Source: Alistipes sp. (GTDB lineage Bacteria > Bacteroidota > Bacteroidia > Bacteroidales > Rikenellaceae). Taken from it: a stretch of DNA of 64,000 bases. The notes below the pieces were generated by a model. It ran no database searches, was not told the origin of the DNA, and was given only the letters and a program-made list of their open reading frames with translations. Positions 43,462 through 52,160 of this stretch are shown here, one piece after another. The DNA is taken from positions 310,001 through 374,000 of the forward strand of contig JAHHQM010000001.1 of assembly GCA_020026395.1 (NCBI GenBank). Reading direction: 5' to 3'. A program made the position numbers and the translations under genes. Each line of letters starts with the position of its first letter. Positions within the stretch are counted from its first letter, which is position 1.

Positions 43462-45264
43462 TTATTTGGCGGCACGTTTGCGGTCTACCTCGTGCAAGAG
43501 AATCTTGCGCAGACGCATCGAGTGCGGGGTAACCTCTACGTATTCGTCTTCCTTGATGTACTCCAAAGCCTCCTCCAGCGTGAATACTTTCGGGGGAACG
43601 ATGACAGCCTTGTCATCCGAACCCGACGCACGCATATTGGTCAGCTGTTTCGACTTGGTGACGTTCACCGTGATATCGTTTTGGCGGGTATGCTCACCGA
43701 TCACCTGGCCTTCGTAAACCTGATCCATCGGGTTGATGAAGAAGCGGCCGCGATCCTGCAGTTTGTCGATCGAGTAGGCATAGGCCGTACCCGTCTCACC
43801 CGAGATGATTGAACCATTGGTACGTTTCTCGATCTCGCCGACCCAGGGCTCGAAGTCCTTCAGACGGTGGGTCATGATGGCTTCACCGGCCGTAGCGGTC
43901 AGCATGTTGGAACGCAGACCGATGATACCGCGCGAAGGAATCGTGAACTCCAGACGGACACGTTCGCCGTTGGTCTCCATGTTGGTCAGCGTGGCCTTAC
44001 GCTTGGTAGCCAACTCGATGACCGTACCCGAATGCTCCTCGGGACAGTCGACCGTCATCTCCTCGACAGGTTCGCACTTCTTGCCGTCGATCTCCTTGAC
44101 GATTACGCGGGGCTGACCCACCTGCAACTCGTACCCCTCACGACGCATCGTCTCGATCAGTACCGACAAGTGCAGTACGCCACGACCGAATACGTTGAAG
44201 CTGTCGGCCGAAGGACCGGGCGTTACGCGCAGGGCGAGGTTCTTCTCCAACTCGCGATCCAGACGTTCCTTGATGTGGCGCGAGGTGACGAATTTACCGT
44301 CCTTACCGAAGAACGGAGAGTTATTGATGGTGAAGAGCATCGACATGGTCGGCTCGTCGATATCAATGGGTGGCAGGGGTTCGGGGTTCTCGAAGTCGCA
44401 GATCGTATCGCCGATCTCGAAGCCTTCGATACCCATGATGGCGCAGATCTCGCCGCAGGGAACCACATCGACCTTCTTCTTGCCCAGACCCTCGAAGACC
44501 ATCAGATCCTTGATTTTGGTCTTGATCATCGTCTTGCCGTCGCGCTTTGCCAGCGTGACGTTCTGTCCGGCACGCAACTCGCCACGGGTAACCTTACCCA
44601 CGGCAATACGACCCGTGTAGTTCGAGTACTCGAGCGAGGTGATCAGCATCTGAGGCGTACCCTCCACGATTTCGGGTTCGGGAATCTCGTCGATGATCGT
44701 ATCCAGAAGAGGCTGGATCGAGTCGGTGCGCTCGTTCCATTTATGCGACATCCAACCCTGTTTTGCAGAACCGTAGATGGTCTTGTAGTCGAGCTGGTCT
44801 TCGGTGGCGTTCAGCGAAAACATCAGATCGAAAACCTGTTCGTTTACCACTTCGGGACGGCAGTTGGGTTTGTCCACCTTGTTGATCACAACGATCGGCT
44901 TCTTGCCGAGTTTGAGTGCCTTTTCAAGCACAAAACGGGTTTGGGGCATCGTGCCCTCGAACGCATCAACCAGAAGAAGCACACCGTCGCACATGTTGAG
45001 CACACGCTCAACCTCACCACCGAAGTCGGCGTGACCCGGGGTGTCAATGATATTGATCTTATAATCCTTATAAATAACCGAAACGTTTTTCGACAGAATC
45101 GTGATACCGCGCTCTCTCTCGAGATCGTTGTTGTCAAGAATCAAACCGTCGGTCGGTTTCGAATTATCGCGCAGGATATGACCTGCCAAAATCATTTTGT
45201 CAACAATCGTGGTCTTACCGTGATCCACGTGGGCAATAATTGCAATATTGCGCAGTTTTCGCAT
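43462..45264 (-). CDS. typA: Ribosome-associated GTPase TypA/BipA
   Basis: Product of 600 aa. GTPase motifs: G1 IAHVDHGKTT, G2 ERERGITI, G3 DTPGHADFGGEV and G4 NKVDKPNCR. EF-G-like domains II, III and V follow, then the TypA-specific C-terminal domain (IRFTPH-like ...YVEVTPHSMRLRKILL). It acts on ribosome assembly and translation under stress. A perfect -7 box (TACCTTTG) is 19 nt upstream. Confidence 0.97.
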   Translation of the reverse strand: MRKLRNIAIIAHVDHGKTTIVDKMILAGHILRDNSKPTDGLILDNNDLERERGITILSKNVSVIYKDYKINIIDTPGHADFGGEVERVLNMCDGVLLLVDAFEGTMPQTRFVLEKALKLGKKPIVVINKVDKPNCRPEVVNEQVFDLMFSLNATEDQLDYKTIYGSAKQGWMSHKWNERTDSIQPLLDTIIDEIPEPEIVEGTPQMLITSLEYSNYTGRIAVGKVTRGELRAGQNVTLAKRDGKTMIKTKIKDLMVFEGLGKKKVDVVPCGEICAIMGIEGFEIGDTICDFENPEPLPPIDIDEPTMSMLFTINNSPFFGKDGKFVTSRHIKERLDRELEKNLALRVTPGPSADSFNVFGRGVLHLSVLIETMRREGYELQVGQPRVIVKEIDGKKCEPVEEMTVDCPEEHSGTVIELATKRKATLTNMETNGERVRLEFTIPSRGIIGLRSNMLTATAGEAIMTHRLKDFEPWVGEIEKRTNGSIISGETGTAYAYSIDKLQDRGRFFINPMDQVYEGQVIGEHTRQNDITVNVTKSKQLTNMRASGSDDKAVIVPPKVFTLEEALEYIKEDEYVEVTPHSMRLRKILLHEVDRKRAAK

Positions 45265-45283
45265 AAGAGAATAATTTATCGCA

Positions 45284-45291
45284 CAAAGGTA
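45284..45291 (-). promoter_or_regulatory. -7 element of typA
   Basis: TACCTTTG on the minus strand; divergent to the aroB -7 element 21 nt away. Confidence 0.45.
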
Positions 45292-45312
45292 CTAAAAATC
45301 TTTAAAAAATAC

Positions 45313-45320
45313 TATTTTTG
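45313..45320 (+). promoter_or_regulatory. -7 element of aroB
   Basis: TATTTTTG, perfect TAnnTTTG, 26 nt before the aroB ATG. Confidence 0.45.
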
Positions 45321-45346
45321 TTTCCGAAACCTAAAATCTATTCGCA

Positions 45347-46360
45347 ATGGAGCCGTTATTTCGCATTTGTGGGCTGTCGGAAGTCTGGCAGGGTAAGGCC
45401 GAAAATCTGCTTGGAGGGTTATTGCCCAAGGGGCGGGTTGTGGCGGTTGTCGATTCGAGGGTCGCAAGGCTCTATCCCGATTTTGTGGGGCGGTTCGAGC
45501 GGGTAGAGATCACTCCATCGGAAGAGGATAAAACACTGCAAACCGTTGAATATATTTGCCGTAAGTTTGTCGAGATGGGCGTTGATCGTTCGACCTTCGT
45601 GTTGGGAATCGGTGGCGGAATTACGACCGACATTGCGGGATTTGTCGCTTCGGTCTATATGCGCGGGGTACGGTTCGGCTTCGTATCGACGTCGCTGCTC
45701 GGGCAGGTCGATGCCTCGGTCGGCGGAAAAAACGGCGTGAATCTGGACGGCTATAAAAATATGATCGGTGTGTTCTCGCAGCCGCAATTTGTGGTCTGTG
45801 ACCCCGAATTTTTGCGGACGCTCCCCGAACGCGAGTTCCGTGCGGGGATGGCCGAGGTGGTTAAGTCGGCCGTCATCGGGGACGGGACGCTCTTCGAAAA
45901 ATTGGAGGGGTGTACGTTGGAGACCTTGCGCGAGGATCGCGAGTTGCTCGCGGAGGCCATTGCGGGGGCAATCCGTCTCAAAGCGCAGATCGTGTCGCGT
46001 GATGAGCACGAGGCGGGCGAACGGCGCAAGCTGAATCTCGGTCACACGTTTGGCCATGCGATCGAAAAATGCAGTCGCGAGATGAATCACGGTGAGGCCG
46101 TGGCGGTGGGGTTGCGTTTGGTGGTCGATGTGGCCGTGAAGATGAATCGGTTGTCGTTTGCGGATCGCGGGCGCATCCTCGGGTTGTTGTCCCGATTGGG
46201 ATTTGTGCTGAATCCTCCTGTCGAAATGGCGGAGCTTAAAGCCGCGGCGATGAAAGACAAGAAGCAGAGTCGCGGAGTGTTGAATCTGGTTGTGCCGACG
46301 GGGATCGGATCGTGTGAGGTGATGCCCTTACGGCACGATGAGTTCGAGCGGCTGTTTTAG
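45347..46360 (+). CDS. aroB: 3-dehydroquinate synthase
   Basis: Product of 337 aa. NAD-binding GIGGGITTDIAGFVASVYMRG, zinc-ligand segments EVVKSAVIGD, GHTFGHAIEKCS and NHGEAVAVGL, and the substrate-site KNMIGVF loop are all present. Second step of the shikimate pathway. No other aro genes are nearby. Terminator follows 16 nt after the stop. Confidence 0.96.
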   Translation: MEPLFRICGLSEVWQGKAENLLGGLLPKGRVVAVVDSRVARLYPDFVGRFERVEITPSEEDKTLQTVEYICRKFVEMGVDRSTFVLGIGGGITTDIAGFVASVYMRGVRFGFVSTSLLGQVDASVGGKNGVNLDGYKNMIGVFSQPQFVVCDPEFLRTLPEREFRAGMAEVVKSAVIGDGTLFEKLEGCTLETLREDRELLAEAIAGAIRLKAQIVSRDEHEAGERRKLNLGHTFGHAIEKCSREMNHGEAVAVGLRLVVDVAVKMNRLSFADRGRILGLLSRLGFVLNPPVEMAELKAAAMKDKKQSRGVLNLVVPTGIGSCEVMPLRHDEFERLF

Positions 46361-46375
46361 ACCTATATATAATAT

Positions 46376-46409
46376 AAAAGCGGTGGACGAAAAGTCGTCC
46401 ACCGCTTTT
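46376..46409. terminator. Terminator between aroB and pheT
   Basis: AAAAGCGGTGGAC pairs with GTCCACCGCTTTT, loop GAAAAGTC-type, T-run after; serves both convergent genes. Confidence 0.85.
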
Positions 46410-46429
46410 TTCGTATCCTAAAGGAAGGA

Positions 46430-48895
46430 TTATTTACGGATCTCGGCGCCGCATTTGCGCTCGAGTTGTTTTGCAAGATTCTGCATGACATGCTCGATGG
46501 CTTTGTCGTTCAGCGTCTTGGTCTTGTCCTCGAGGACGAAGTTCAAGGCATAGGATTTCTTACCCTCGGGCAGCTTGTCACCCTCGTAAACATCGAATAA
46601 CGATACCTGCTTCAGAAGTTTCTTCTCGGTCGCGAAGGCAACCTCGCGCAGAGCCGAGAAGGTTACGTTCTTATCCACCAGAAGAGCCAGGTCGCGGCGA
46701 ACCTCCGGGAATTTCGACAGCTCCTCGGCTACGACCTTGTGTTTCTTGGTCGATTTAACCAAAGCCTCGAAGTTCATCTCCATGAAGAATACATCCTGCT
46801 TGACATCGACCATGCGGCGGATCTTGGGGTTGACGACACCGATCTGCAACAGCTCTTTGCCGTTGAGTTTCATCGTAAGGGCGTCGGCGAACAGGTCGCT
46901 CTCCAGCGTCTCGGTCTGCAGCGAGTAGATGTCGATGCCGAAGCGGCGCAGCAGTTTCTCGACGATGGCACGCAGTGTGAAGAACGATGCGGGAGTGGCG
47001 GGTGCATTCCACGATGCGGGAGCAGCGTTACCCGTAACGGCGATGGCCAGGCGGTACTCCTGCGAGTAGGCTTTCAGGTGATCTTCCTCGTGGTGCTTGT
47101 TCTCGTCGAAGAAGTAGCAGTTACCGAACTCGTAGATCTTCAGGTTGCCGTTCTTGCGGTTTGCGTTCAGTGCAACAACCTCCAGCGTGTTGAACAGGAG
47201 GGTCTGACGCATTACGTTCAGATCGGCACTCAAGGGGTTCATCAGACGAACGCAATTTTCGGCCTTATAGCTCGTGAGGTTCTCGTAGTAAGCACCCTTG
47301 GTCAGCGAGTTGGACATGATCTCCGTGTAGCCGTTGGCGGTCAGGTAGTCGGCGGCAAGATTCATCAGTTTGTTCTTGTCGGGACGCTGTACGTGGGAGA
47401 TGGTCGAACGCATACGCGAAGGAATCTCGATGTTGTTGTAGCCGTAGATGCGGAGGATATCCTCGATCAAATCGGCGTCGCGCTGTACATCGACGCGGTA
47501 GGGCGGAACCGATACGGTCATCACACCGTTCTCCTCCTTCAGGATTTTAACCTCCAGCGCAGCGATGATGCGGCGGATCTGATCCTCGGGGATAACCTTG
47601 CCGATCAGCGTATTGATGTGCTCGAACGAAACCTCAAATACGAAGTCTTGTGCGGGCGTGGGGTTTATGTCGGTGATTTCGCTCGAGATCTTACCGCCGG
47701 CCAGCTCCTGCATCAGCAGGGCGGCACGTTTCAGGGCGATGACCTGCATGCGGGGATCGATACCGCGCTCGAAGCGGAACGAGGCGTCGGTGTTCAAGCC
47801 GTGGCGCTTGGCCGTCTTGCGCACCCATACGGGGTGGAAGTAGGCGCTCTCGAGGAATACGTCGGTCGTCGTGTCGCTGATGCCCGACTCAAGGCCGCCC
47901 AGCACACCTGCGATGCACATGGGTTTCTCCTTGGAACAGATCATCAGGTCGTTCTCGGAGAGTTTGTGCTCGACGCCGTCCAATGTGACGAACGGAGTGC
48001 CTTCCTTGCACGTGCGTACCACGATCTCGTTGCCGTCGACCTTCTTCAGATCGAAAGCGTGGAGGGGCTGACCCATCTCGAAGAGTACGTAGTTGGTGAT
48101 GTCCACCAGATTGTTCTTGGGGTTGATGCCGATGGCACGCAGTTCGTTCTGCATCCATTCGGGCGAGGGGGCGATCTTGCAACCCGTAACCGTCACGCCT
48201 GCATAGCGGGGTGCGGCTTCCTGGTTCTCGATCGTGACTTTGACTTCGTGGTCGTGGTTATCGACCTTGAACGACGATACATCGGGCACCTTCAGTTCGG
48301 CGTTCTTGCCCTGGCTCTTGAGCCATGCCACAAGGTCGCGGGCAACACCCAGATGCGATGCGGCATCCGAACGGTTCGGCGTAAGACCGATGCCGATCAG
48401 GTAGTCGTCCTCGATGTGGAGGTACTCCTTGGCGGTCATACCCACCTGTGCGTCGGCGGGAAGCTCCATAATACCGTCGTGCGACTCGCCGATGCCCAGT
48501 TCATCTTCGGCGCAAAGCATACCGAGCGACTCCACGCCACGGATTTTGCTGCGTTTGATCTTGAACTCCTCGTCACCGCCGTTGGGGTACAACACGGCAC
48601 CCACCGTGGCGCATAGCACCTTCAAGCCCTGACGGCAGTTGGGTGCACCGCAGACGATCGGAAGCAGTTCTTCTGCTCCGACATCCACCGTCGTGATGTG
48701 GAGGTGATCCGAGTCGGGGTGGTTGATGCAGGTCTTCACCTCGCCAACCACAACGTCCTTCAGACCGCCCTTGACGGTCTCTATCTTTTTGAATTCCTCG
48801 ACCTCAAGACCGATGTCCGTGAGGACTTTGGCCATTTCCTCGGCCGAAAGGTCCGTGTCAACGTAATGTTTGAGCCAATTGTAAGAGATATTCAT
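46430..48895 (-). CDS. pheT: Phenylalanyl-tRNA synthetase beta subunit
   Basis: Product of 821 aa, full length. The N-terminus MNISYNWLKHYVDTDLSAEEMAKVLTDIGLEVE, the EMAP/tRNA-binding domain (CINHPDSDHLHITTVDVG), B3/B4 editing domain (ARDLVAWLKSQGKNAELKVPD; DVFLESAYFHP), B5 and the C-terminal ferredoxin-fold anticodon-binding domain (KFPEVRRDLALLVDKNVTF) occur in order. pheS is elsewhere. Confidence 0.97.
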   Translation of the reverse strand: MNISYNWLKHYVDTDLSAEEMAKVLTDIGLEVEEFKKIETVKGGLKDVVVGEVKTCINHPDSDHLHITTVDVGAEELLPIVCGAPNCRQGLKVLCATVGAVLYPNGGDEEFKIKRSKIRGVESLGMLCAEDELGIGESHDGIMELPADAQVGMTAKEYLHIEDDYLIGIGLTPNRSDAASHLGVARDLVAWLKSQGKNAELKVPDVSSFKVDNHDHEVKVTIENQEAAPRYAGVTVTGCKIAPSPEWMQNELRAIGINPKNNLVDITNYVLFEMGQPLHAFDLKKVDGNEIVVRTCKEGTPFVTLDGVEHKLSENDLMICSKEKPMCIAGVLGGLESGISDTTTDVFLESAYFHPVWVRKTAKRHGLNTDASFRFERGIDPRMQVIALKRAALLMQELAGGKISSEITDINPTPAQDFVFEVSFEHINTLIGKVIPEDQIRRIIAALEVKILKEENGVMTVSVPPYRVDVQRDADLIEDILRIYGYNNIEIPSRMRSTISHVQRPDKNKLMNLAADYLTANGYTEIMSNSLTKGAYYENLTSYKAENCVRLMNPLSADLNVMRQTLLFNTLEVVALNANRKNGNLKIYEFGNCYFFDENKHHEEDHLKAYSQEYRLAIAVTGNAAPASWNAPATPASFFTLRAIVEKLLRRFGIDIYSLQTETLESDLFADALTMKLNGKELLQIGVVNPKIRRMVDVKQDVFFMEMNFEALVKSTKKHKVVAEELSKFPEVRRDLALLVDKNVTFSALREVAFATEKKLLKQVSLFDVYEGDKLPEGKKSYALNFVLEDKTKTLNDKAIEHVMQNLAKQLERKCGAEIRK

Positions 48896-48933
48896 TATAT
48901 CGTAAAATTTGTATGTTCCAAAACAATAATGTG

Positions 48934-48964
48934 CAAAGATACGTATTTAATAAGTTTTTTACAA
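48934..48964 (-). promoter_or_regulatory. Promoter of pheT
   Basis: On the minus strand TTG (48962-48964), 20-nt spacer, TATCTTTG (48934-48941), 38 nt before the ATG. Confidence 0.65.
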
Positions 48965-49049
48965 TATAAATCTGCGCGAATATCCGCTCCGGAAAATTGT
49001 TCCGAAACGGATTTTTTCTCCCCTGCGGGTCGCGATTTGTGAAAAACGC

Positions 49050-49080
49050 TTGTAATTATGAACCATTGTTCATATATTTG
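49050..49080 (+). promoter_or_regulatory. Promoter of the DUF134/NifX/MinD operon
   Basis: -33 TTG at 49050-49052, 20-nt spacer, -7 TATATTTG at 49073-49080. The spacer is almost filled by a perfect palindrome. Confidence 0.7.
49057..49074. promoter_or_regulatory. Palindromic operator candidate
   Basis: TATGAAC-CATT-GTTCATA: 7-bp arms, perfect, 4-nt centre. It sits between the -33 and -7 elements and overlaps the first two bases of the -7, the classic place for a repressor. A possible ligand-binding partner is the DUF134 protein encoded just downstream; that is inference. Confidence 0.5.
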
Positions 49081-49143
49081 CAACGTAAGAAAGGCCTCGC
49101 AGGAGGCTTTTCGGTTTGCAGTCAGCGTTTTAAGCGAAAGACC

Positions 49144-49644
49144 ATGAAGGGAAGACCCAAGAATATTCGTAAAATATCGTTTATGCCTGCCGTTTCGGGG
49201 TTCAAGCCTTATGGCGATGCGGTGTCGGACAAGGAACCCGTATTCCTGTTTTACGAGGAGTACGAGTCGATCCGTCTGAACGATTACGAAAAGCATACGC
49301 AATGTGAGGCGGCCGAGGTGATGGGCGTTTCGCGTCCCACGTTCACGCGCATCTACATCCATGCCCGCGAAAAGATTGCCAAGGCGTTCGTCGAGGGGCG
49401 GCAGATCGTCGTCGAGGGCGGAAAAGTCGAGTTGGACGGTTCGTGGTTCGAGTGCGGGCGGTGTCATGCGATTTTTTCGGCCGACAAGACGCATCCCGAC
49501 GTGTGTGCTCTGTGCGGAAGTCGCGATATTCACGCCTGTCGGCTGAATGACGGGCAGGATCTTAAGATGGATTGTGTGAACCCATGTTGCAAACGCAAAG
49601 GGCGCAAAGCCCCCTTTATCGGAAACAACAACGAAAACAAATAA
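49144..49644 (+). CDS. DUF134-family putative DNA-binding protein with zinc-ribbon-like tail
   Basis: Product of 166 aa; start MKGRPKNIRKISFMP gives the family's usual RPxxxR beginning. Residues about 40-80 (LNDYEKHTQCEAAEVMGVSRPTFTRIYIHAREKIAKA) are a sigma-70 region-4-like helix-turn-helix. Residues about 98-130 have CGRCHAIFS and VCALCGSR, a CxxC-CxxC zinc ribbon, and further cysteines follow (DCVNPCCKRKG). DUF134 genes usually sit next to NifX-type and MinD-type genes in anaerobes, as here. A regulator of this operon is likely. Confidence 0.85.
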   Translation: MKGRPKNIRKISFMPAVSGFKPYGDAVSDKEPVFLFYEEYESIRLNDYEKHTQCEAAEVMGVSRPTFTRIYIHAREKIAKAFVEGRQIVVEGGKVELDGSWFECGRCHAIFSADKTHPDVCALCGSRDIHACRLNDGQDLKMDCVNPCCKRKGRKAPFIGNNNENK

Positions 49645-49651
49645 AAATAAT

Positions 49652-49969
49652 ATGAAAGTAGCCATTACTTCGCGTGGTAATACCACCGAGTCGTTGATCG
49701 ACGAGCGTTTCGGACGCTGTGCTTATTTCGCCCTGTACGACACCTGCACCCGTGAGGTGGAGTTTATGGAAAATTCGGCCAAGGATGCCCCCGAAGGTGC
49801 GGGCCCTGCGGCTGTGGCCATCGTGGCAGGCCGTGGCGCGGAGAAAATCATCTCGGGAGAGTTCGGATTCAAGATCAAGTCGATGCTTGAGGAGCTGAAA
49901 ATCCAGATGGTCATTGTTAAGGAAGAAAAATCGGTCGGCGAGTTGATCGCCCTGATGCAGAACGAGTAA
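49652..49969 (+). CDS. NifX/dinitrogenase iron-molybdenum cofactor-type protein (ORP-like) 1
   Basis: Product of 105 aa of the DiNase/NifX/NifB-C fold. Family signature is MKVAITSRGN...SLIDERFGRCAYFALYD, with the loop ending in GAGPAAVAIVAGRGAEKIISGEFG, which in relatives binds metal-sulfur clusters. Relatives include the Desulfovibrio orange protein (Mo-Cu cluster) and small proteins that carry nitrogenase cofactor precursors. No nitrogenase genes are near, so an ORP-type role is the better guess. It starts 7 nt after the DUF134 stop. Confidence 0.85.
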   Translation: MKVAITSRGNTTESLIDERFGRCAYFALYDTCTREVEFMENSAKDAPEGAGPAAVAIVAGRGAEKIISGEFGFKIKSMLEELKIQMVIVKEEKSVGELIALMQNE

Positions 49970-49992
49970 AGAACCAAAAAAATCATAAAATC

Positions 49993-50331
49993 ATGAAAAA
50001 GACTATTGCTGTTCCCGTAACTGCGGGAGTATTGAGTTCGCATTTCGGACATTGCGAGATTTTCTATTTTGCCGAGACCGAGTCGGGTAAGATCCTCAGC
50101 GAGCGTATGCAGACTCCTCCCGAACACGAGCCGGGTCTGTATCCCAAATGGGTGAAGGTTCAGGGTGCCGAGCTGGTGATTGGTGGCGGTATGGGTCAGC
50201 GTGCCCGCAACCTGTTCGACGAGCAGGGCGTGGCTTACATCGTAGGTGGCCCTGCATGGGAACCGCGCAAGGTTGTTGAAGCTTACCTCGAGGGTACGCT
50301 TCAGACGGGCGCAAATTCGTGTGACCACTAA
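49993..50331 (+). CDS. NifX/dinitrogenase cofactor-type protein (ORP-like) 2
   Basis: Product of 112 aa of the same fold as its neighbour but clearly diverged: KTIAVPVTAGVLSSHFGHCEIFYFAET carries the HFGHC motif in place of RFGRC, and GAELVIGGGMGQRARNLFDEQGV the second half. The end ANSCDH adds a Cys and His. The histidine and cysteines could hold a cluster. The stop overlaps the next ATG (TAATG), so it is coupled to the first ATPase. Confidence 0.85.
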   Translation: MKKTIAVPVTAGVLSSHFGHCEIFYFAETESGKILSERMQTPPEHEPGLYPKWVKVQGAELVIGGGMGQRARNLFDEQGVAYIVGGPAWEPRKVVEAYLEGTLQTGANSCDH

Positions 50332-51203
50332 TGAAAATCGCAATCGCAAGCGGTAAGGGAGGAACCGGCAAAACATTCCTTTCCACGAACCTCTTCGCGC
50401 TGATTCGTCGTGAGGGACTTCGGGTTGCAATGGTTGATTGCGACGCCGAGGTGCCGAACGATGTGGTGTTCGTAAAGGGCGAGGTGCGGGAAAGGCATGA
50501 GGTGCGGGTTTTGTGTCCCGAGATCGACACGGAGCGGTGCGTGAAGTGCGGGTTGTGTGCGCGAAATTGCGCCTTCCATGCCATCACGTGTCTGCCGCAG
50601 TTGGGGTACATTCGTCTTTTGGGCGATTTGTGCCACGGGTGTGGTGCGTGTCTGGATGAGTGTCCAGAGGAGGCGATCCGAGAGGGTTGGAAGCGTGTTG
50701 GGCAGGTGACGGCTTACGATTGCGGCAAAGATGCGGCGCTGTACGAGGCGCGGTTGGACGAGGGACAGCATTCGCCCGTCGGGGTCATTCGCGAGGCGGT
50801 ACGGAGTGCCGAAAAATTCGGGGCAGATGTCTTGATTCTGGATGCTCCGCCGGGGTGTTCGTGTCCGTTTGTCAATACGGTAAAAGAGGCCGATCGGGTG
50901 ATTCTTATTACCGAGCCTACACCGTTCGGATTGAGCGACTTGCGTCATACGGTCGATGTGTTGCGCCGTATGGGAAAATCCTTCTCGGTGGTGATCAATC
51001 GTGCCGATTTGGGCGATGATACGCTGCGACGTTGGTTGCAGGCGGAAGGGATCGAATTGTCGGCCGAAATTCCCTATTCGGAGGAGGTGGCTTCGTTCTA
51101 TTCGGGCGGAGCGCTTGTCATCGATCGGATGCCCGAAATGGAGCGGGTATTCCGCGGGTTATATCAAAAAATTGTGCGCCATGAAGAAGATTGCCGTAAT
51201 TAG
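50331..51203 (+). CDS. MinD/ParA-type ATPase with inserted 2x[4Fe-4S] ferredoxin domain, 1
   Basis: Product of 290 aa. Deviant Walker A IASGKGGTGKTFLSTNL (about 5-21), then an insertion (about 65-110) with CVKCGLCARNC and CHGCGACLDEC, eight cysteines for two [4Fe-4S] clusters. The ATPase core resumes with LDAPPGCSCPFVNT and EPTPFGLSDLRHTVD. This arrangement is that of ORP3/ORP4-type and Nbp35-distant ATPases found beside DiNase-fold proteins. Likely cytosolic, loading or moving metal clusters onto the small proteins. It overlaps the next gene by 23 nt. Confidence 0.92.
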   Translation: MKIAIASGKGGTGKTFLSTNLFALIRREGLRVAMVDCDAEVPNDVVFVKGEVRERHEVRVLCPEIDTERCVKCGLCARNCAFHAITCLPQLGYIRLLGDLCHGCGACLDECPEEAIREGWKRVGQVTAYDCGKDAALYEARLDEGQHSPVGVIREAVRSAEKFGADVLILDAPPGCSCPFVNTVKEADRVILITEPTPFGLSDLRHTVDVLRRMGKSFSVVINRADLGDDTLRRWLQAEGIELSAEIPYSEEVASFYSGGALVIDRMPEMERVFRGLYQKIVRHEEDCRN

Positions 51204-52047
51204 CGGAAAGGGCGGAAGCGGAAAATCGAGCGTTACGGCGGCGTTGATTTCTCTGGCGGGTCGGGTTGTGGCGGTCGATTGCGATGTCGATGCTTCGAAT
51301 CTGCCGTTGCTTTTCGAGCATCGGGTGCGCACAGAAGGGCGGTTTGCGTCGGGCGACGAGTTGATCATCGACAAGAATCGTTGCATCGGTTGCGGGCTGT
51401 GTGTCGAGCGGTGTCGTTACGGTGCTTTGCGGCTCAACGAAGAGCGCGTGGCGGTGGGCGACGAATTGGCGTGCGAGGCGTGCGGACTATGCGTGCGGAT
51501 TTGCGGACGGCAGGCCATCACGTTGCGCGAAGTGGAACGCAGTGAGGTCTTTATCAGCGACTTTGCGTACGGGGTAATGGTACACGGAAATCTCTATCCG
51601 GGGGATGATAATTCGGGAAAGATGATTGCCCGTTTGCGCGAAGAGGCCGACCGCGAGGCCGAAGCCGAAAGAATCGGCGTGCAGATTTTGGATGGCCCTC
51701 CGGGAATCGGTTGCCCCGTTTTATCGACCGTCACGGGTATGGATCGCGTGGTGATCGTGGTCGAACCCACGTTGTCGGGAATGTCCGATCTGAAGCGTGC
51801 CCATCGGGTGGCGTCGGAATTCTGCAAGGATATTGTGGTAGTGATCAACAAAGCCGATATTAACGAAGATAACCGATTGGAAATCGGACGCTTCTGCCGT
51901 GAAAACGGATTGGAGGTCGTGGCCGAGTTGCCCTTCTCGAAAGAGATGGTCATGGCACAGCTGAATTGTCGGAGCATTGTCGAATATGTCCCCAAATCGG
52001 AGTGTGCTCTTCGCTTGAAAGAAGCCTGCCGAAAGATCCTCGGATAA
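51181..52047 (+). CDS. MinD/ParA-type ATPase with inserted 2x[4Fe-4S] ferredoxin domain, 2
   Basis: Product of 288 aa; the start MKKIAVISGKGGSGKSSVTAAL overlaps the end of the first ATPase. Its ferredoxin insert has CIGCGLCVERC and CEACGLCVRIC; the core has LDGPPGIGCPVLST and EPTLSGMSDLKRAH. It is a paralogue of its neighbour, and the pair probably forms a heterodimer, as proposed for the twin ATPases of ORP clusters. Last gene of the operon; a weak terminator hairpin follows. Confidence 0.92.
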   Translation: MKKIAVISGKGGSGKSSVTAALISLAGRVVAVDCDVDASNLPLLFEHRVRTEGRFASGDELIIDKNRCIGCGLCVERCRYGALRLNEERVAVGDELACEACGLCVRICGRQAITLREVERSEVFISDFAYGVMVHGNLYPGDDNSGKMIARLREEADREAEAERIGVQILDGPPGIGCPVLSTVTGMDRVVIVVEPTLSGMSDLKRAHRVASEFCKDIVVVINKADINEDNRLEIGRFCRENGLEVVAELPFSKEMVMAQLNCRSIVEYVPKSECALRLKEACRKILG

Positions 52048-52074
52048 GTCCCTATCCCGAACGAAAAAGTGAAT

Positions 52075-52103
52075 AAAGGTGTTGCAGGTGTTGCGACACC
52101 TTT
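52075..52103 (+). terminator. Weak terminator after the MinD operon
   Basis: AAAGGTGT pairs with ACACCTTT (13-nt loop), followed by TTGTGTTATTG; only partly T-rich. Confidence 0.45.
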
Positions 52104-52110
52104 TGTGTTA

Positions 52111-52140
52111 TTGTTTTTTGCGGGTAATTTCGTATATTTG
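52111..52140 (+). promoter_or_regulatory. Promoter of lepA
   Basis: TTG at 52111-52113, 19-nt spacer, TATATTTG at 52133-52140, 20 nt before the ATG. Confidence 0.6.
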
Positions 52141-52160
52141 CGCACATTTTAAAACAGACT

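Noticed and set aside
46739..48616. 625-codon open frame antisense to pheT
   Set aside because: Shadow frame of the GC-rich pheT coding strand; no recognisable protein.
49652..50331. Nitrogen-fixation genes (NifX/NifB)
   Set aside because: Only the fold matches; there are no nifHDK, nifEN or radical-SAM nifB genes, and the paired MinD ATPases fit ORP-type clusters better.
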